Shown here piece by piece: positions 31,612 to 43,583 of a stretch of DNA of 64,000 nt. Under the pieces are notes generated by a model. That model had not been told where the DNA came from. It worked only from the letters and a program-made list of their open reading frames with translations, and made no database searches. Made by a program: the position numbers and the translations under genes. Every line of letters begins with the position of its first letter. The stretch's first letter is position 1. Source of the DNA: Dactylis glomerata (taxonomy: Eukaryota; Streptophyta; Magnoliopsida; Poales; Poaceae); contig QXEO01000243.1 in NCBI GenBank assembly GCA_007115705.1, forward strand, positions 310,001 to 374,000, in the 5' to 3' direction.

Positions 31612-34600
31612 ATGATCTTCCTCGCATGGAACTGTCGTGGCTTGGGACAGCCACGTACAGTTCAAGAACTTGTCCGTCTGGTACGGATGTATAGTCCCAA
31701 AATCGTTTTTCTTTCTGAAATTAGACAAAATAAGAGAGTGGTTGAAGCTGTTTGCAGAAGGCTAGGTTTTGAGCATTGTTTTCCGGTTTGTGCTAAAAGT
31801 AAAGGAGGAGGCCTAGCCTTGATGTGGAGTAAGAGTGCCCCGGTTGAGCTGATAAACTTTAGTTTGCACCATATTGATGTAAAAATCAGTGAACCAAATG
31901 GAATAAAGTGGAGAGCTACTTTTGTGTATGGGGAGCCTAGAGTTCAAGATAGACACCTGATGTGGGAATTGCTTAAAAGAATAAAGCCAAGCACCTCTAA
32001 ACCTTGGTTCATGGTTGGCGATTTTACTGAGGTCTTGTGGCAAAAGGAACACATGTCAGCTAGAAGGAGAAGTGAGAATCAAATGCAACAATTCAGAGAG
32101 GTGTTGAGACACTGTGAGATGGTGGACTTAGGATACAAGGGTTTGCCATGGACTTACAACAATAAGCAAAGTGGTGAAAATAATGTAAGAGTAAGATTGG
32201 ACCGGGCAGTAGCACAACCGTGTTGGTCCAATTTGTTTCCTGGAGCTACTGTGGAGCATGTGGTATCCTCAAGATCTGACCACTGCCCACTTCTGATCAG
32301 GCTGGGAAAGAATGCCAGAAAGCAAGCTAATTGTCTGAAAAGGAGGTGTGAGATTATGTGGGAGAGAGAAGAATCCCTGATTGAAGAAATCAAGATTGCC
32401 TGGACAAAAGTAAGATGCAGACAAGATCTTGATGGCGTCAAGGACAAATTGAATGAAACTATGTCTACTCTTCAGGAGTGGAGTAGGGAGAATTTTGGGT
32501 CTGTGGAAAAGGAGCTAAGGGAATTAAGAAAAAAAACTTGAAGTTCTGCAATTAGCCTACAACCCAGATGATCTGGCTGAAATCGATGCTGTCCAGAAAA
32601 GAATGGATGAGCTATTAATCAGAGAAGAACTAATGTGGATGCAAAGGTCACGTGTAACCTGGCTGAAAGAGGGAGATAAGAACACTAGCTTCTTTCACAG
32701 GAAAGCTTCTAACAGATCTAGAAAGAATAAGATAAAGAAACTAAAGCTACAAGATGGGACGTTTGCTGATAACAATGAAGAGATGAAAGGTGTGGTAGCT
32801 GATTTTTTTCAAAAACCTCTATAAAAATGATACAGAAGTTGACCCAAAGATGATTCTTGAGCTTGTTCAACCCAAAGTAACAGAGGAAATGAATAAGGAC
32901 CTTCTGAGAGAATATTGTGACGAAGAAATTGGGGACGCGCTGTTCCAGATTGGCCCCCTGAAAGCTCCAGGTCCTGACGGTTTCCCGGCCAGATTCTTCC
33001 AAAGAAACTGGGGGTTAATAAAGGAGGATGTTACCAAAGCTGTGAAGCATTTCTTTCAGACGGGCAGTATGCCGAAAGGGATCAACGATACAGTAATTGC
33101 CCTTATTCCAAAAACCAATGATGCAGATGACATAAAGGATTTTAGGCCCATTGCTTTATGCAATGTGATCTATAAAGTGGTGTCAAAGTGCATTGTCAAC
33201 CGACTGAGACCTCTCCTTCAATCTTTAATTTCTGAGACACAGAGTGCTTTCCTCCCGGGGCGGCTTATCTCAGATAATGCTCTGATTGCCTTTGAGTGCT
33301 TCTATCATATCCAAAAAAAATAAGAAAGCGGATGACACCTATTGTGCCTATAAGCTTGACCTAACCAAGGCTTACGACAGAGTGGATTGGGGCTATCTTA
33401 GAGGCATCTTACTAAAGTTTGGTTTCAATGTAAATTGGGTAAACCTGGTAATGGCTTGTGTCACCTCTGTGAGCTTCCCAGTGCGAGTGAATGGGGAACT
33501 AACAGAGAATTTCAAACCAACTAGAGGACTAAGGCAGGGAGACCCACTGTCGCCATACTTGTTCTTGTTTGTTGCTGAAGGGTTATCAAAAAATTTGCAG
33601 AAAGCAGTACACAATCAGGAACTCCATGATCTGAAGTGTTGCAGAGGAGCACCAGGCATCTCACACTTGCTTTTTGCAGACGACAGCTTATTGTTTTTCA
33701 AAGCCACAGGTCAACAGGCAAATGTTGTTAGGCAGGCTATCATGAGTTTCGAAAAAGGTTCGGGACAACTCATTAGCCCGTCTAAATGCTCTATCCTTTT
33801 TAGTCCAGCCTGTCCTGTTGCAAATCAGACGGAGATCAAGAATACGTTGGGTGTTTCCCAATGTTCTTTTGAAGAAAAGTACCTTGGGCTTCCTACTCCT
33901 GAAGGAAGAATGAAAACTCAGCGTTTTCAACCAATAAAGGACAAATTTCGAAAGAGGCTAAATGTGTGGGATGAAAGATATATGTCTATGGGAGCCAAGG
34001 AAGAATTAATCAAATCGGTGGCACAAGCTCTAACTATCTATGTGATGGGTATTTTTAAACTTCCAGCAGGCTTCCATGAAGACTATATGCAGATTATAAG
34101 GCAGTTTTGGTGGGGAGAAGATGAAGATAAAAGGAAAGTCCATTGGGCTTCATGGGATACGTTGATAAAACCAAAGCAGCAAGGAGGGATGGGGTTTAGA
34201 GACTCCACGCTGTTCAATCAAGCACTTTTAGCGCGTCAAGCCTGGCGGCTCATTCAGAACCCACAAAGTCTAGCCGCGAGACTAATGAAGGCCATATATT
34301 ATTTGAGAGGTAACCTCATTGATACAGTCTTCAGATCGGAAGCGTCAGCTGTATGGCATGGAATCGAACATGGCCTTGAGTTATTGAAACAAGGAGTTGT
34401 GTGGAGGATAGGAGATGGAAAAGACATCAGAATATGGAGGGATAGCTGGTTACCTAGAAATTATGCACTGAAAGCACAACCAGGAAAATCGAAGGGAAGG
34501 CTTAGAAGAGTCAGCCAACTAGTAAATGAGGGCAGTGGAACATGGAATTCCCAAATTATCCAAAAAATGTTTTATGCTCATGACGCTGAGGTTATTTTGC

Positions 34601-35806
34601 AGCTGAATGCCCCAGAGACATCGAGAAAAGATTTTTTAGCCTGGCATTATGAAAGCAATGGTATTTTCTCTGTTAAGAGTGCCTATAAGCTGGCATATAA
34701 CTTGAAGAACAACATTCCAAGCAAACCTGGAACTAGTTCCTCAGGGGATAGCAATAGGACTCTGTGGAAGTTGATATGGAAGGCGCCAATACCAAATAAA
34801 GTGAAAACTTCGGATGGCGAACTGCTTGTGATAACCTAGCCACTAAAAAGAACAAATTCCGTAGGAATCTGGAATTGGACAGTACCTGTAGCATCTGTGG
34901 ATGTGAAGATGAAACAAGTTTCCATGCTACTGTGGCTTGCTCTAAATCCCGAGCTCGTAGAATAGAAATGAGAAAAGGATGGGATCTACCATCTGAATCG
35001 GTGTTTAAATGCTCGGGACCTGATTGGCTCCTTATTTTGCTAGATGGGATAAGCAATGAAAGGAGAGGTCTTGTGCTGATGACTCTGTGGCAATGCTGGC
35101 ATATGAGAAATGATGTGGTTCATGAGGAAGGCAAATGCAGCGTTACTAGTTTGGCTAATTTCCTTAATCGTTATTTGAAGGACCTTAATCTGAACTGCAG
35201 GTCAAAAAATAACAGTAAAGGAAAGGATCCAATCAGCACTGAGGGGATCCCATCAAATGATAATTATATCTCTGATGTTAGTTGATCGAATAGCAAACAG
35301 AGTTCAAGCTGGAAAGCTCCTGAAAGTGGCTGGATTAAAATCAACGTGGATGCCTCTTTTGCCAAGGGTACTGCCTCCATAGCTTGTATTTGCAGGGACC
35401 ACGCAGGAAAGGTTCTATGGGCAAGAAATGAGGCAAATATCAAGTGTCGGGATGTTGCTGAAGCTGAAGCAAAGGCCTGCCTTCTAGGCCTACAGAGTGC
35501 TCAAAGTGTAAACAACTCTGCTATTGTCCTGGAATCGGACAGTTTAGTGGTTGTTAATGCCATAAAAAGGAGAGATCAGGGTCATTCTCGTGTTTGGAGA
35601 ATTTATGAGGACATAAAACTGTTCAAGATAGTTGTTTAAGGTTTGAAATTGTGAAAATTGGTAGAGAGAGCAACAATGCTGCCCATGTGTTAGCTGATTT
35701 AGCTAGATTTGATGGGCAGGGTCAGAGCTGGTTGGAGCATGTTCCACCGGCTGTAGCTAACTTTGTAGAGAATGAATCTGTAAAACTTGCTGATCTGGTT
35801 ATATAA
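31612..35806 (+). pseudogene. LINE ORF2: endonuclease, reverse transcriptase, RNase H; five frameshifts
   Basis: Apurinic endonuclease with WNCRGLG (about 31628), GDF and SDHCPL (about 32275) segments; reverse transcriptase with APGPDGFPARFF, RQGDPLSPYLF and the FADD catalytic box (about 33673-33684); zf-RVT Cys cluster CSICGC (about 34890); and C-terminal RNase H starting INVDASF (about 35340) to stop 35804-35806. Frameshifts lie near 32530 (A run), 32810 (T run then A run), 33315 (A8), 34805 (A run) and 35625, plus TGA at 35282-35284. The first four are at homopolymers. All domains are otherwise collinear and complete. Confidence 0.9.
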
Positions 35807-35830
35807 ATGCTCTCTTTCCCGCAAAAAAAA

Positions 35831-35911
35831 GAACTCCTCAATGTTATCTTTCCCAATAATTGAACCACTACCTACTGAGAGGTCCTCCAAAACATACTTA
35901 GGGAACAACAT
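35831..35911 (-). pseudogene. Unknown ORF of the non-autonomous Athila (copy 2), N-terminal 27 codons
   Basis: Starts at ATG 35911, about 165 bp inside the primer site, and runs into the LINE insertion. The start MLFPKYVLEDLSVGSGSIIG is identical to copy 1 over these residues. It continues in frame at 29443. Confidence 0.7.
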
Positions 35912-36076
35912 GATGAACTAAAATAAAGAAATAACAACTACCAAGGATCCTATTTTTTTTGGGTTTTTGATAAAACGATGCAAGTAAAAATAAATAAAGC
36001 AAAGCAAAGCAAAACAATCAAACAAAGTAAAGGATGTGCGTGCGAAAAACTCCCCTTGCAGAGGTCTTCTTTTTCC

Positions 36077-36094
36077 TCCCCGGCAATGGCGCCA
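36077..36094 (-). other. Primer-binding site of the minus-strand non-autonomous Athila
   Basis: The minus strand reads TGGCGCCATTGCCGGGGA, one change from the tRNA-Asp complementary consensus, ten bases from the LTR end at 36105. Confidence 0.8.
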
Positions 36095-36104
36095 GAAAAA
36101 GACT

Positions 36105-37754
36105 TGATGGCTGGCGTGTAGTTGATGATGATTATAGCCAGGCAGTTGGGAACCCCAAGCGGAAGGTGTGATGAGCACAGCAGCAAGTTTTTCCCTCAGT
36201 TAGAAACCAAGGTTTATCGATCGAAGAAGAAAAAGCCAATACGACTGAAGGTGATGCTTGCAAGCTTCACGACAGCTCCGGACAATTTATATGGCGCCTC
36301 GTCCAAGCTTTGCTTTGCGAGCAGCAACGTGGAACTTGCACACAACACAATCAAGTACTTTGTTCCCAACTTACGATGAGGTTGTCAATCTCACCGGTTT
36401 GCTTGAAACAAAGGGTATGAGCGTATCGAGTGGAAAACAGTAGAAGTATGCGAGTAAAGTAAACAGTGCGAGTAAAGTAAACACGTGATAGCAATATGAT
36501 GGAAATAGGACCGGGGTCCACAGTTCACTAGTGGTGTCTCTCCATAAGATAAATAACACATGCTGGGTAAACAAATTACAGTTGGGCAATTGATAGAATA
36601 AAGATAACGTGATATATCAAGAAGATCACTATGCGATTTACTCTGGGCATTACAACAAAATACATAGACCGCCATCCAACTGCATCTATGACTAATAATC
36701 CACTCACGGGGATATCGTCCGAACACCCCATGAGTATTAAGTTGCGAACAATAGATAATTGCACTAAGCAAAGTGTGTAATGTAAACAAAGCATATGCCC
36801 TCGAGCATATGAATGTTGTTTTCCCCCTAGTAGCAACAACACATCTACAACCTTAGAGGTTTTTGTCACTCCCCCAGATTAAATAGAGGCATGAACCCAC
36901 TATCGAGCATAAATACCCCCTCTTGGAGTCACTAGCAACTACTCAGCCAAGATAGCTACTAACAGCGGAGAGCATGCAAGATCATAAACAACATAGAGAT
37001 AACATAAGATATATTTCAGTATAGCAACTCAATCATAACACCAATATTCATCGGATCCCAACAAACCAAACATGTAGAATTACATAACGGTGATCTCAAT
37101 CATGTAGGGCAGCTCATGAGATCTAAACATGAAGCACATGGTGGAGAGAACAACCATCTAGCTACTGCTATGGACCCATAGTCCAAGGTAGACTACACAC
37201 TCATCGCTCCGGAGGCAAGTATGGCGATGAAGAAGGCCTCCGGTGGCGATTCCCCTCTCCGGTAGGGTGCCGGGAAGAGCTTCTGGACCCTCCCGATCTC
37301 GGGTCGACGACGGCGGCGGATCGCGATGTGTTTCTAGAAAATTGATCGGGTCCGTAGGTTTTTCCCGTCGGGGGGTCTTTATAGGCGAAGGGGCATTGTC
37401 AGAAGTGGACCGAGGCGGCCTCACACATAGGGGGCGCGGCCAGGGGCTGGGCCGCGCCGCCCTGGTGTGAGGGCCCCTCGTGGCCCCACTCCGTCTCCTC
37501 GTCGGTTCTCTGGAAGCTCCATGAAATATCTGGACGACTGGCTTTGGTTTCGTCCAATTCCGAGAATATTTCCTGTGTAACTTTTTTGAAACACAAAAAC
37601 AGCAGAAAACAGGGAACTGGCACTGTGGCAACTTGTTAATAGCTTAGTTCCGGAAAATGCATAAAAGTGCCACGAAGTGTAACGAAATATTAGGCAAATG
37701 GTGTAAAAACAAGCATGGAGCATAAAAAATTATGGATACGTTGGAGACGTATCA
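36105..37754 (-). repeat. 5' LTR of the minus-strand non-autonomous Athila
   Basis: 1650 bp. TATA box (minus) at 37377-37383 and the GC-rich hairpin at about 37418-37472. It has an 18-bp tandem duplication at about 36448-36480 (TGCGAGTAAAGTAAACA twice) absent from the 3' LTR. Confidence 0.92.
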
Positions 37755-38921
37755 ATCGCCAATCCTGACAGAAATAACAGGAACACTTGTTTTCCTACGC
37801 CTACTAGGATGTGAAACAATGTTAGAAGCATCTTCACAAAAGACAATATGTTCATCTCCTACATCTTTAGTAACAAGGTCCTTCACTATAGCTATAGGAG
37901 ACTTGATAGTAACTTGCTCATCAGGTTTTGCAGCTTTCTTAGTACTTTTATTAAGCACACTTACCAAAGTAGAATGCTCCTTTACCTTAGCAGGGAAAGT
38001 CGTCTTCTCGAAATAAAGTTTAGGCAAAATGCGATCAACAGTACAAACTTCAGTAGTTTTAGCAGGAATACAACTAATAGAATCTTTATAAGGCGCATGA
38101 TACTTGTTCCAATCTTTCTTTGGAACATCAAGATAAGAGGCAAAGGCTTTAAAATAGTTAGCAAGTATATGAGAATCAAGACCATAAACAGTGCTAACAT
38201 TATGAAAGTCATCGGTTCCCATAAAAGCTTTAATGCATTCATAATCATAATTTATACCTGACTTCCTACCTTTGTCATTTTCCCATCCTTCAGCATTTTC
38301 TTGAATACGGTCAAGAAGATCCCACTTAGCGTCTTCTTTCATGCGTGCAAATGATCCCGAGCAAGAAGCATCCAATAAATCCTTATTGTGAAGAGCAAGC
38401 CTTGCATAAAAATTATTAATAACAATATTACTGGGGAGCTCATGAGTGGGGCATTTGAGCATTAGTGACTTCAATCTCCCCCACGCTTGGGCAATTCTCT
38501 GTCCATCATGAGGCCAAAAGTTATATATTCGATTACGATCTTTATGAATTTCACTTGGAGGATAAAATTTGGAATAAAAGAGGGGTACAATTTCCTCCCA
38601 AGCAATAGATGGACCATCTTTTAGCAGCCGATACCACTCCTCAGCTCTGCCTTTCAATGATAAAGAGAATAGCTTCCTCTTAACCTGGCTTGATGAAATA
38701 CCTGCACACTTGAACAACTCGCATAATTCATGTATAAAGAGTAAGTGATCACCCGGATGGACAGTTCCATCTCCTGAATAGCAGTTATCCATAACACGTT
38801 CAACAATTTTCATAGGTATTTTAAAAGGATCTAATTGAGCAGGAGGTGGTTGTGGTTCATCCACATCCGCAACAGTGATAGTAGTGTTCCTGAATAGGAA
38901 CCCAAATGGAGAACTCTCCAT
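37755..38921 (-). CDS. Gag of element B, cut by an insertion
   Basis: From ATG 38921 (about 95 bp inside the primer site) the frame is open to the insertion at 37755 and continues in frame into protease at 24450. The central part (about 38690-38350) matches an Athila capsid-type retrotransposon gag domain: KRKLFSLSLKGRAEEWYRLL, then W-E-E-I-V-P-L-F-Y-S-K-F-Y-P and ARLALHNKDLLDASCSGSF. The N-terminal region is short and Pro-rich. The C-terminal part is Lys-rich without a visible zinc knuckle. It assembles virus-like particles and could be read without defects up to the junction. Confidence 0.85.
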
Positions 38922-39013
38922 AGCAAAATAAAATAAAAATAAAATATAGAAATAAAAACAATACTCACAGTGACGGTTACCTTTACCAATTCCACTCTTC
39001 AATAGCGCTTCAC

Positions 39014-39031
39014 TCCCCAGCAACAGCGCCA
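39014..39031 (-). other. Primer-binding site of element B
   Basis: The minus strand reads TGGCGCTGTTGCTGGGGA, the Athila tRNA-Asp site with two C to T changes at CG positions. Confidence 0.75.
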
Positions 39032-39042
39032 GAAAATAGTCT

Positions 39043-39785
39043 TGATGACCCACAAGTATAGGGGGTGTATCGTAGTACTTTCCATAAATAAGAGTATCGA
39101 ACCCAACGAGGAGTAGAAGGTGTTGACAAGTAGTTTTGATCAAGGATTCACCGTAAATACTAGCAAACGGGTTTTCAGGGGTATTTCGTAACACAAATAA
39201 ATAAAGTACGAGTAAATAAAAGACAGTAATAACAATTGCAGCAAGTGGCCCAATCCTTTCTAGAGCAAAGGACAAGCCGGTTGTGTAACTTATGATGACC
39301 AAACGTTCTCGAGGACACAAGGGAGTTTCTGTCAAGAGCTTTCGCTTCATGCCGCTAAATAATTTTTATTGGTTTGATAAGTGTTATGGGGGTGAACCTG
39401 TGCTAGCGCACTACCCTTACTAGGATAAATACACACTTGTGATTATACCCCTTGCAAGCATCCGCAACTACAAGAAAGTAATTTAGATAAATCTAACCAC
39501 AACCTTAAACTCTAAGATCCTACGCTCCTTGGTGCAATGGTTTCCTAACGGAGGTTTAGGTTTCTGTCACTCCAGCAACCCCACAATTAGTAGCCAAATA
39601 CACAATGCATCTCACTATGCCCATAAATGGTGAAGTATCATGTAGTCGACGTTCACATGACACCACTAGTGAAATAGCACCATAACAAATAAATATCAAA
39701 CCATTAAATATTACTTAACAAAATTCCACTACTAACATCTTGACTTCTCCCATTTCCTCAAGAACTAAACGAACTACTCACAAGA
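39043..39785 (-). repeat. 5' LTR of element B, first part (continues at 52323-53096)
   Basis: Begins TGATGACCCACAAGTATAGG like 11662 and is collinear with it until element 2 enters at 39786. The remainder resumes after TSD CAAGA at 52318-52322. Confidence 0.92.
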
Positions 39786-40363
39786 TGTTGGGGATATACC
39801 AAATAGGTATACCAGCGACGTAGTCCTAAATCAGCAAGCCAGGGTGGCCCATCAGGGGTGGTATGGCGAATTGCTTACCGGGCGGCCCAGTTGCCGAAGT
39901 TGCCACGGCGGTACTGGACGCAGGCGCTTATGGCGGATCCGGAGACAGGCCCATGGTGGATTCGGAGACAGGCTTATGGCGGATCCGGAGACAGGACAAT
40001 GGCGGGTTGCCTTGTGGTGCACGCATAGGACTTAGTCTAGGACTCCAAGTTGTATCCGCTCCGGTACCATCGTGTAGCCCATGCCAGGCGCCTTTATAAG
40101 CCCGGCGTGGAGCAGCCCTTGAGGCGAACAGACTTAGTCATAAGGCCAATCGCATAGCGAAACAGCCAACCTCATCATTGTAATCGAGCACTTGTTTCCA
40201 TATAGTGAATTATAGCAGCACGTAGGGTCTCGCCACCGTTGCGGGGCCTGAAGCTGGGTAAACTCGTGCTACCACCGTCCCGGATCGCTCCTCCGTGTTC
40301 ACCCCCCTCCACAAACCGCCATACCCCTACCTCTATGGCAGATCTGTTGACGAAACCACGACA
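39786..40363 (+). repeat. 5' LTR of element 2
   Basis: 578 bp. TATA box TTTATAAG at 40093-40100. It contains a short tandem of GGCGGATCCGGAGACAGG-like units of about 25 bp (39930-40010), better preserved in the 3' LTR. Confidence 0.95.
40093..40100 (+). promoter_or_regulatory. TATA box in the element 2 LTRs
   Basis: TTTATAAG; the same box is at 52047-52054 in the 3' LTR. Confidence 0.65.
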
Positions 40364-40364
40364 G

Positions 40365-40383
40365 TTGGCGCCCACCATGGGGC
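40365..40383 (+). other. Primer-binding site of element 2
   Basis: TTGGCGCCCACCATGGGGC, one base after the LTR. The gag ATG (40380) lies inside the end of this site. Confidence 0.8.
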
Positions 40384-43300
40384 AAAGCGCGTCTGGAGCG
40401 TGGATCCAGGCGGGATCCGCCTTCGCAGGCATTGGCGACACCGTCGCCATCGGGCGCGTCCTCTACGATTCCGGCTTCCCCATCGTCCCAGCGGATAACC
40501 TCTGGGTGCCGGCTAGAGAAGACCCTGCTCGATTCACCGTCGTTCTGATTAGAGATATCCATATCTTCATCGGAGAGACAAACCCTACCCCCGCCACGGA
40601 AACCAATTTCCGGCGGATCGGTATGGCTGAAATCCCCAAACGGACCGCTTTCGAGCTGGATACGGAGGAGGACTCATCTGATCTGGAACTTTCCAAGTTT
40701 CCTAGATCGGATCTGAAAAACAATCCCACCCAGCCCGCCCTAGAGGTAGAGGAAGTGGTGGAAGACTGCTGTGAATCCGCCATGAGTAATCTGGCGTTAG
40801 AGACACCGCGGTACCGCCTTGTTGCTTTCGCAGGTATCCCTTCGGGATCTACCTCCAATGGAGAAGATAGCCCAGGTGAATCCATCTTTGAGGCACTTAA
40901 CAAAAGTGGTGAATCGGATGACTGGGACAACAAGGGCTATGATTCTGACCATTATGACGCCGCCATGAGAAAAATCGAGGTGGAATTAGCGCAGCAGGCA
41001 CTAGAAGAACAGCAAGCAGCGGCCAAACAGGTGTTCGTGACCAACAAAGGATATGACGCTGGGCAGACAACCGGTGATCCGCCATCTCAGGCAGTCCAAG
41101 ATGGAGATGCCGACAAAGAGCAGGGTAACCCGCCACCAGCCGTCGATCCCGCCACGGAACAACTTCCTGAAATCCAGAGCGGACCCAGGCCTCCGCAACC
41201 CGCCAACCCCGAGGACCAGCACCTAGAAGACTTCACGACCCCGCTGGATAAGGTCGTCTATGGAACTCTAGCGGATCCAACCACCCCTGACTATGTCAGG
41301 GATGTGAACGATCTCGAGAAGAAGAGGCGAGCACTCCTCAAAGAAGCAAAGCGAGTCGAGAAGATGGGCCAGCAGCTTGATGGCGACATTGCTAAAGCTC
41401 AAGACACGCTGAAGCGTGCAAGGAACATGGAGGAGAAGTATGTTACTCTCATCCAGAACCAGATGACCGAAGGAGGCGACCCGCAGCTAGTACGAAACCT
41501 TGAGTTCACCGTACCAACTGCGGAAACTCTGGCCAAGATGTATATCAAGAATCCGCCATATGTGGACAAGAACCGCGATGAAGTCAGGGCTACGCCCATT
41601 GAGAACATCGTGGCTGCAAAGGAGCTATTGGAGCATAATAAGAGTCCAGCAGCCCTAGAGACGGCGGTGAAGATGATGACCAAAGCATTAGTACAACAGG
41701 AGAAGGCTACGTCGTCATGACGGCTCGAATCTGATCCCGCGCTATGCAGGTCCAGCACTGCCTCTAAAGCTCGGGGGGCTGGCAACTACGGTACACGCCC
41801 TGATAATGAATCTCATACCGGATCCTCGGAAATCCAAAGAAGAGAAGCTCACAACCGGGCAAATGCCATCCCAATATCTTCCGATGACAAACCAAATGGC
41901 AAAGGCCCACAGAGAAATCCATCGCCACCTCACAAGAACTACCCTGCTTACGGATACCAACAAGACAATGCTGCCCCCCGCCATAAGACCAACATGCCGC
42001 CACCAAAGTATAAGACGTTTCAAGTCCCAAAGGGAGGAATTTTCATACGCGACAATGATGGCAAGCGAGGGCGAAGCCGTGACGCTGGACGCAGAGATGA
42101 TCCGCCACGACGGGAAGCCAGCAGAGACGGCGGATCCAAGCGAAGGGAACGATCTCGCCATGATGACGGCGCGCACCGTGGCGGCGACAAGGACAAGCAT
42201 CGCTTCGCTCGCCACCACAGTGACAAAGGGCAAGGCTCCCGCCGCCATGATGATGATCCATCTCCACGAAGAACAGAGGGAAGCCGTCATAGCTGCAGAG
42301 ATCAGTCGCAGGACGGCGAGAGTAAAAGACGATGTGACCCTTCGCCATCCCCACCTAGCAGCCCCCATGGTGGCGGCAGCGGCGGTGGCGGACCAGCAGG
42401 GTCACGAAACTCTCGCAAGGATCCGCCGGACCAGAAGCCCTACGACGCCCGTACCCATCTAAACGAGATTGCCAAGTCTCAAACAGCCTTCTTCCTCGGC
42501 CCAAAGTGCTTTGGACAACGGATTCGTGATGAGCCCATCCCGCATGGGTTCAAGATCGAGAAAAATATCCGCCAGTACAATGGAGTCGATAGGCCTTTAA
42601 CTTGGCTACAAGACTACTTCAATGCAGTACAGTTCACCGGGGGATCACCCAACGTTGTTGTCCGCTATTTGCCCCTGATGCTATCTGGCACTGCGAGGCA
42701 GTGGATCAATGACTTGGCAGAAAATTCCATCCAAACCTGGTTCGATATGCAAACTGCGTTCACCGAAAACTTCGAGGGGACTTACAAGAGACCCCATAAC
42801 ATTGGTGACCTCCAACGGTGCCGATGGGCCAACGATGAGACTTCCCGAACTTTCCTCATGCGATGGCTAGATATGAAGAACTCCTGTGAAGGGGTTACCG
42901 ATGAATCTGCCATCCTTGCATTTATTGACAGTTTGGAGAGAGGCCAACTGCTCCGCCATCGCCTGTTGCAGGAAAGGAACGGAGGGAAACTGACCCTAAA
43001 TTCCATGATCACCATCGCAAGCAATTACGCGGCCGCCGACGACGACGCCCGTGAATCTTTGAAGGCTTCCGCCATCCAGAGCATTGGAAAGCGGAATAGC
43101 AGCAACAAACGGAAGAATCCGCCAGAAGAGCAGCAAGCTCCGGATATGGTGGCCACAACCTTCGCTGATAAGGGCCAAAGCAGCCAGCGCGGCAGGGGAC
43201 GCGGTACTAGCAGTGGCCAGCCGCGGAGCTCTACAGCTCCCGCTTCGGCGCCATCCGCCCCCGTGTCTTACGACGAATACCGCGATATGCCATGCTTCGC

Positions 43301-43583
43301 CCATCGCGACGCTTCAGGAAAGTGCAATCAGACCAACCGGAACTGCAAGTTTGTCAACGACCACAAGGCGGATCAAGAAGCTGGCTTCAAGCGCAGCCGA
43401 CGACAACGGCCTCGTGGCAAAGGAAAAGCGGACAAAGACAAGGAGTCTAGGGATGGTAGTGATATGGATGAAGACCCAGCGCCCAAACCCGCCGAAAAGG
43501 CAGAGGGGGACGCTGGCAAGGCGAATCCAATCAAAAACAAGAAAGGAGCCTTTCACACATTCCTTGGACCCCCCCACGGCTAA
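40380..43583 (+). pseudogene. Gag of element 2, one in-frame TGA
   Basis: Starting at ATG 40380 the frame is open to 43583 except for TGA at 41718-41720, a place fitting a former CGA codon. The N-terminal 450 residues are acidic and coiled-coil-like, ending in a Leu/Glu/Lys heptad stretch (about 41300-41480). After an Arg/Asp/Ser-rich linker, the capsid-type gag domain lies at about 42470-43080 (LPLMLSGTARQWINDL, WFDMQTAFTENFEG, SFLMRWLDMKNSC-like helix). A CCCH-type finger C-x9-C-x6-C-x5-H lies at about 43297-43365 instead of the usual CCHC knuckle. Length of about 1067 codons is long for gag but fits the Tat lineage. The frame ends just past a C7 run where protease begins in the +1 frame. 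Confidence 0.85.

Larger units (their letters stand above)
29444..35830 (+). mobile_element. L1-type LINE, full length
   Basis: A 6387-bp element with 5' UTR (29444-30030), ORF1, ORF2 and a short 3' end in an A8 tail (35823-35830). TSD GAACTCCTCAATGT at 29430-29443 and 35831-35844, extendable to 17 bp with adjacent A residues. The target-site length and A tail show target-primed reverse transcription. Full length at the 5' end, which is uncommon for plant LINEs. ORF2 is decayed by five frameshifts. It split the ORF of the host non-autonomous Athila. Confidence 0.95.
24451..37754 (-). mobile_element. Non-autonomous Athila element, minus strand, with nested LINE
   Basis: 3' LTR 24451-26076 and 5' LTR 36105-37754, flanked by perfect TSDs ATCGC (24446-24450 and 37755-37759). 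Primer site (TGGCGCCATTGCCGGGGA, minus) at 36077-36094; polypurine tract GGAGTTATGCTTGGGGATGC next to the 3' LTR at 26077-26096. Its only ORF is split by the LINE at 29444-35830. About 6.9 kb without the LINE. Same family as the element at 16988-22116 and the solo LTR. By eye the two LTRs are about 2% different, plus an 18-bp duplication and a 10-bp indel. It is inserted between gag and protease of element B. Confidence 0.93.
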
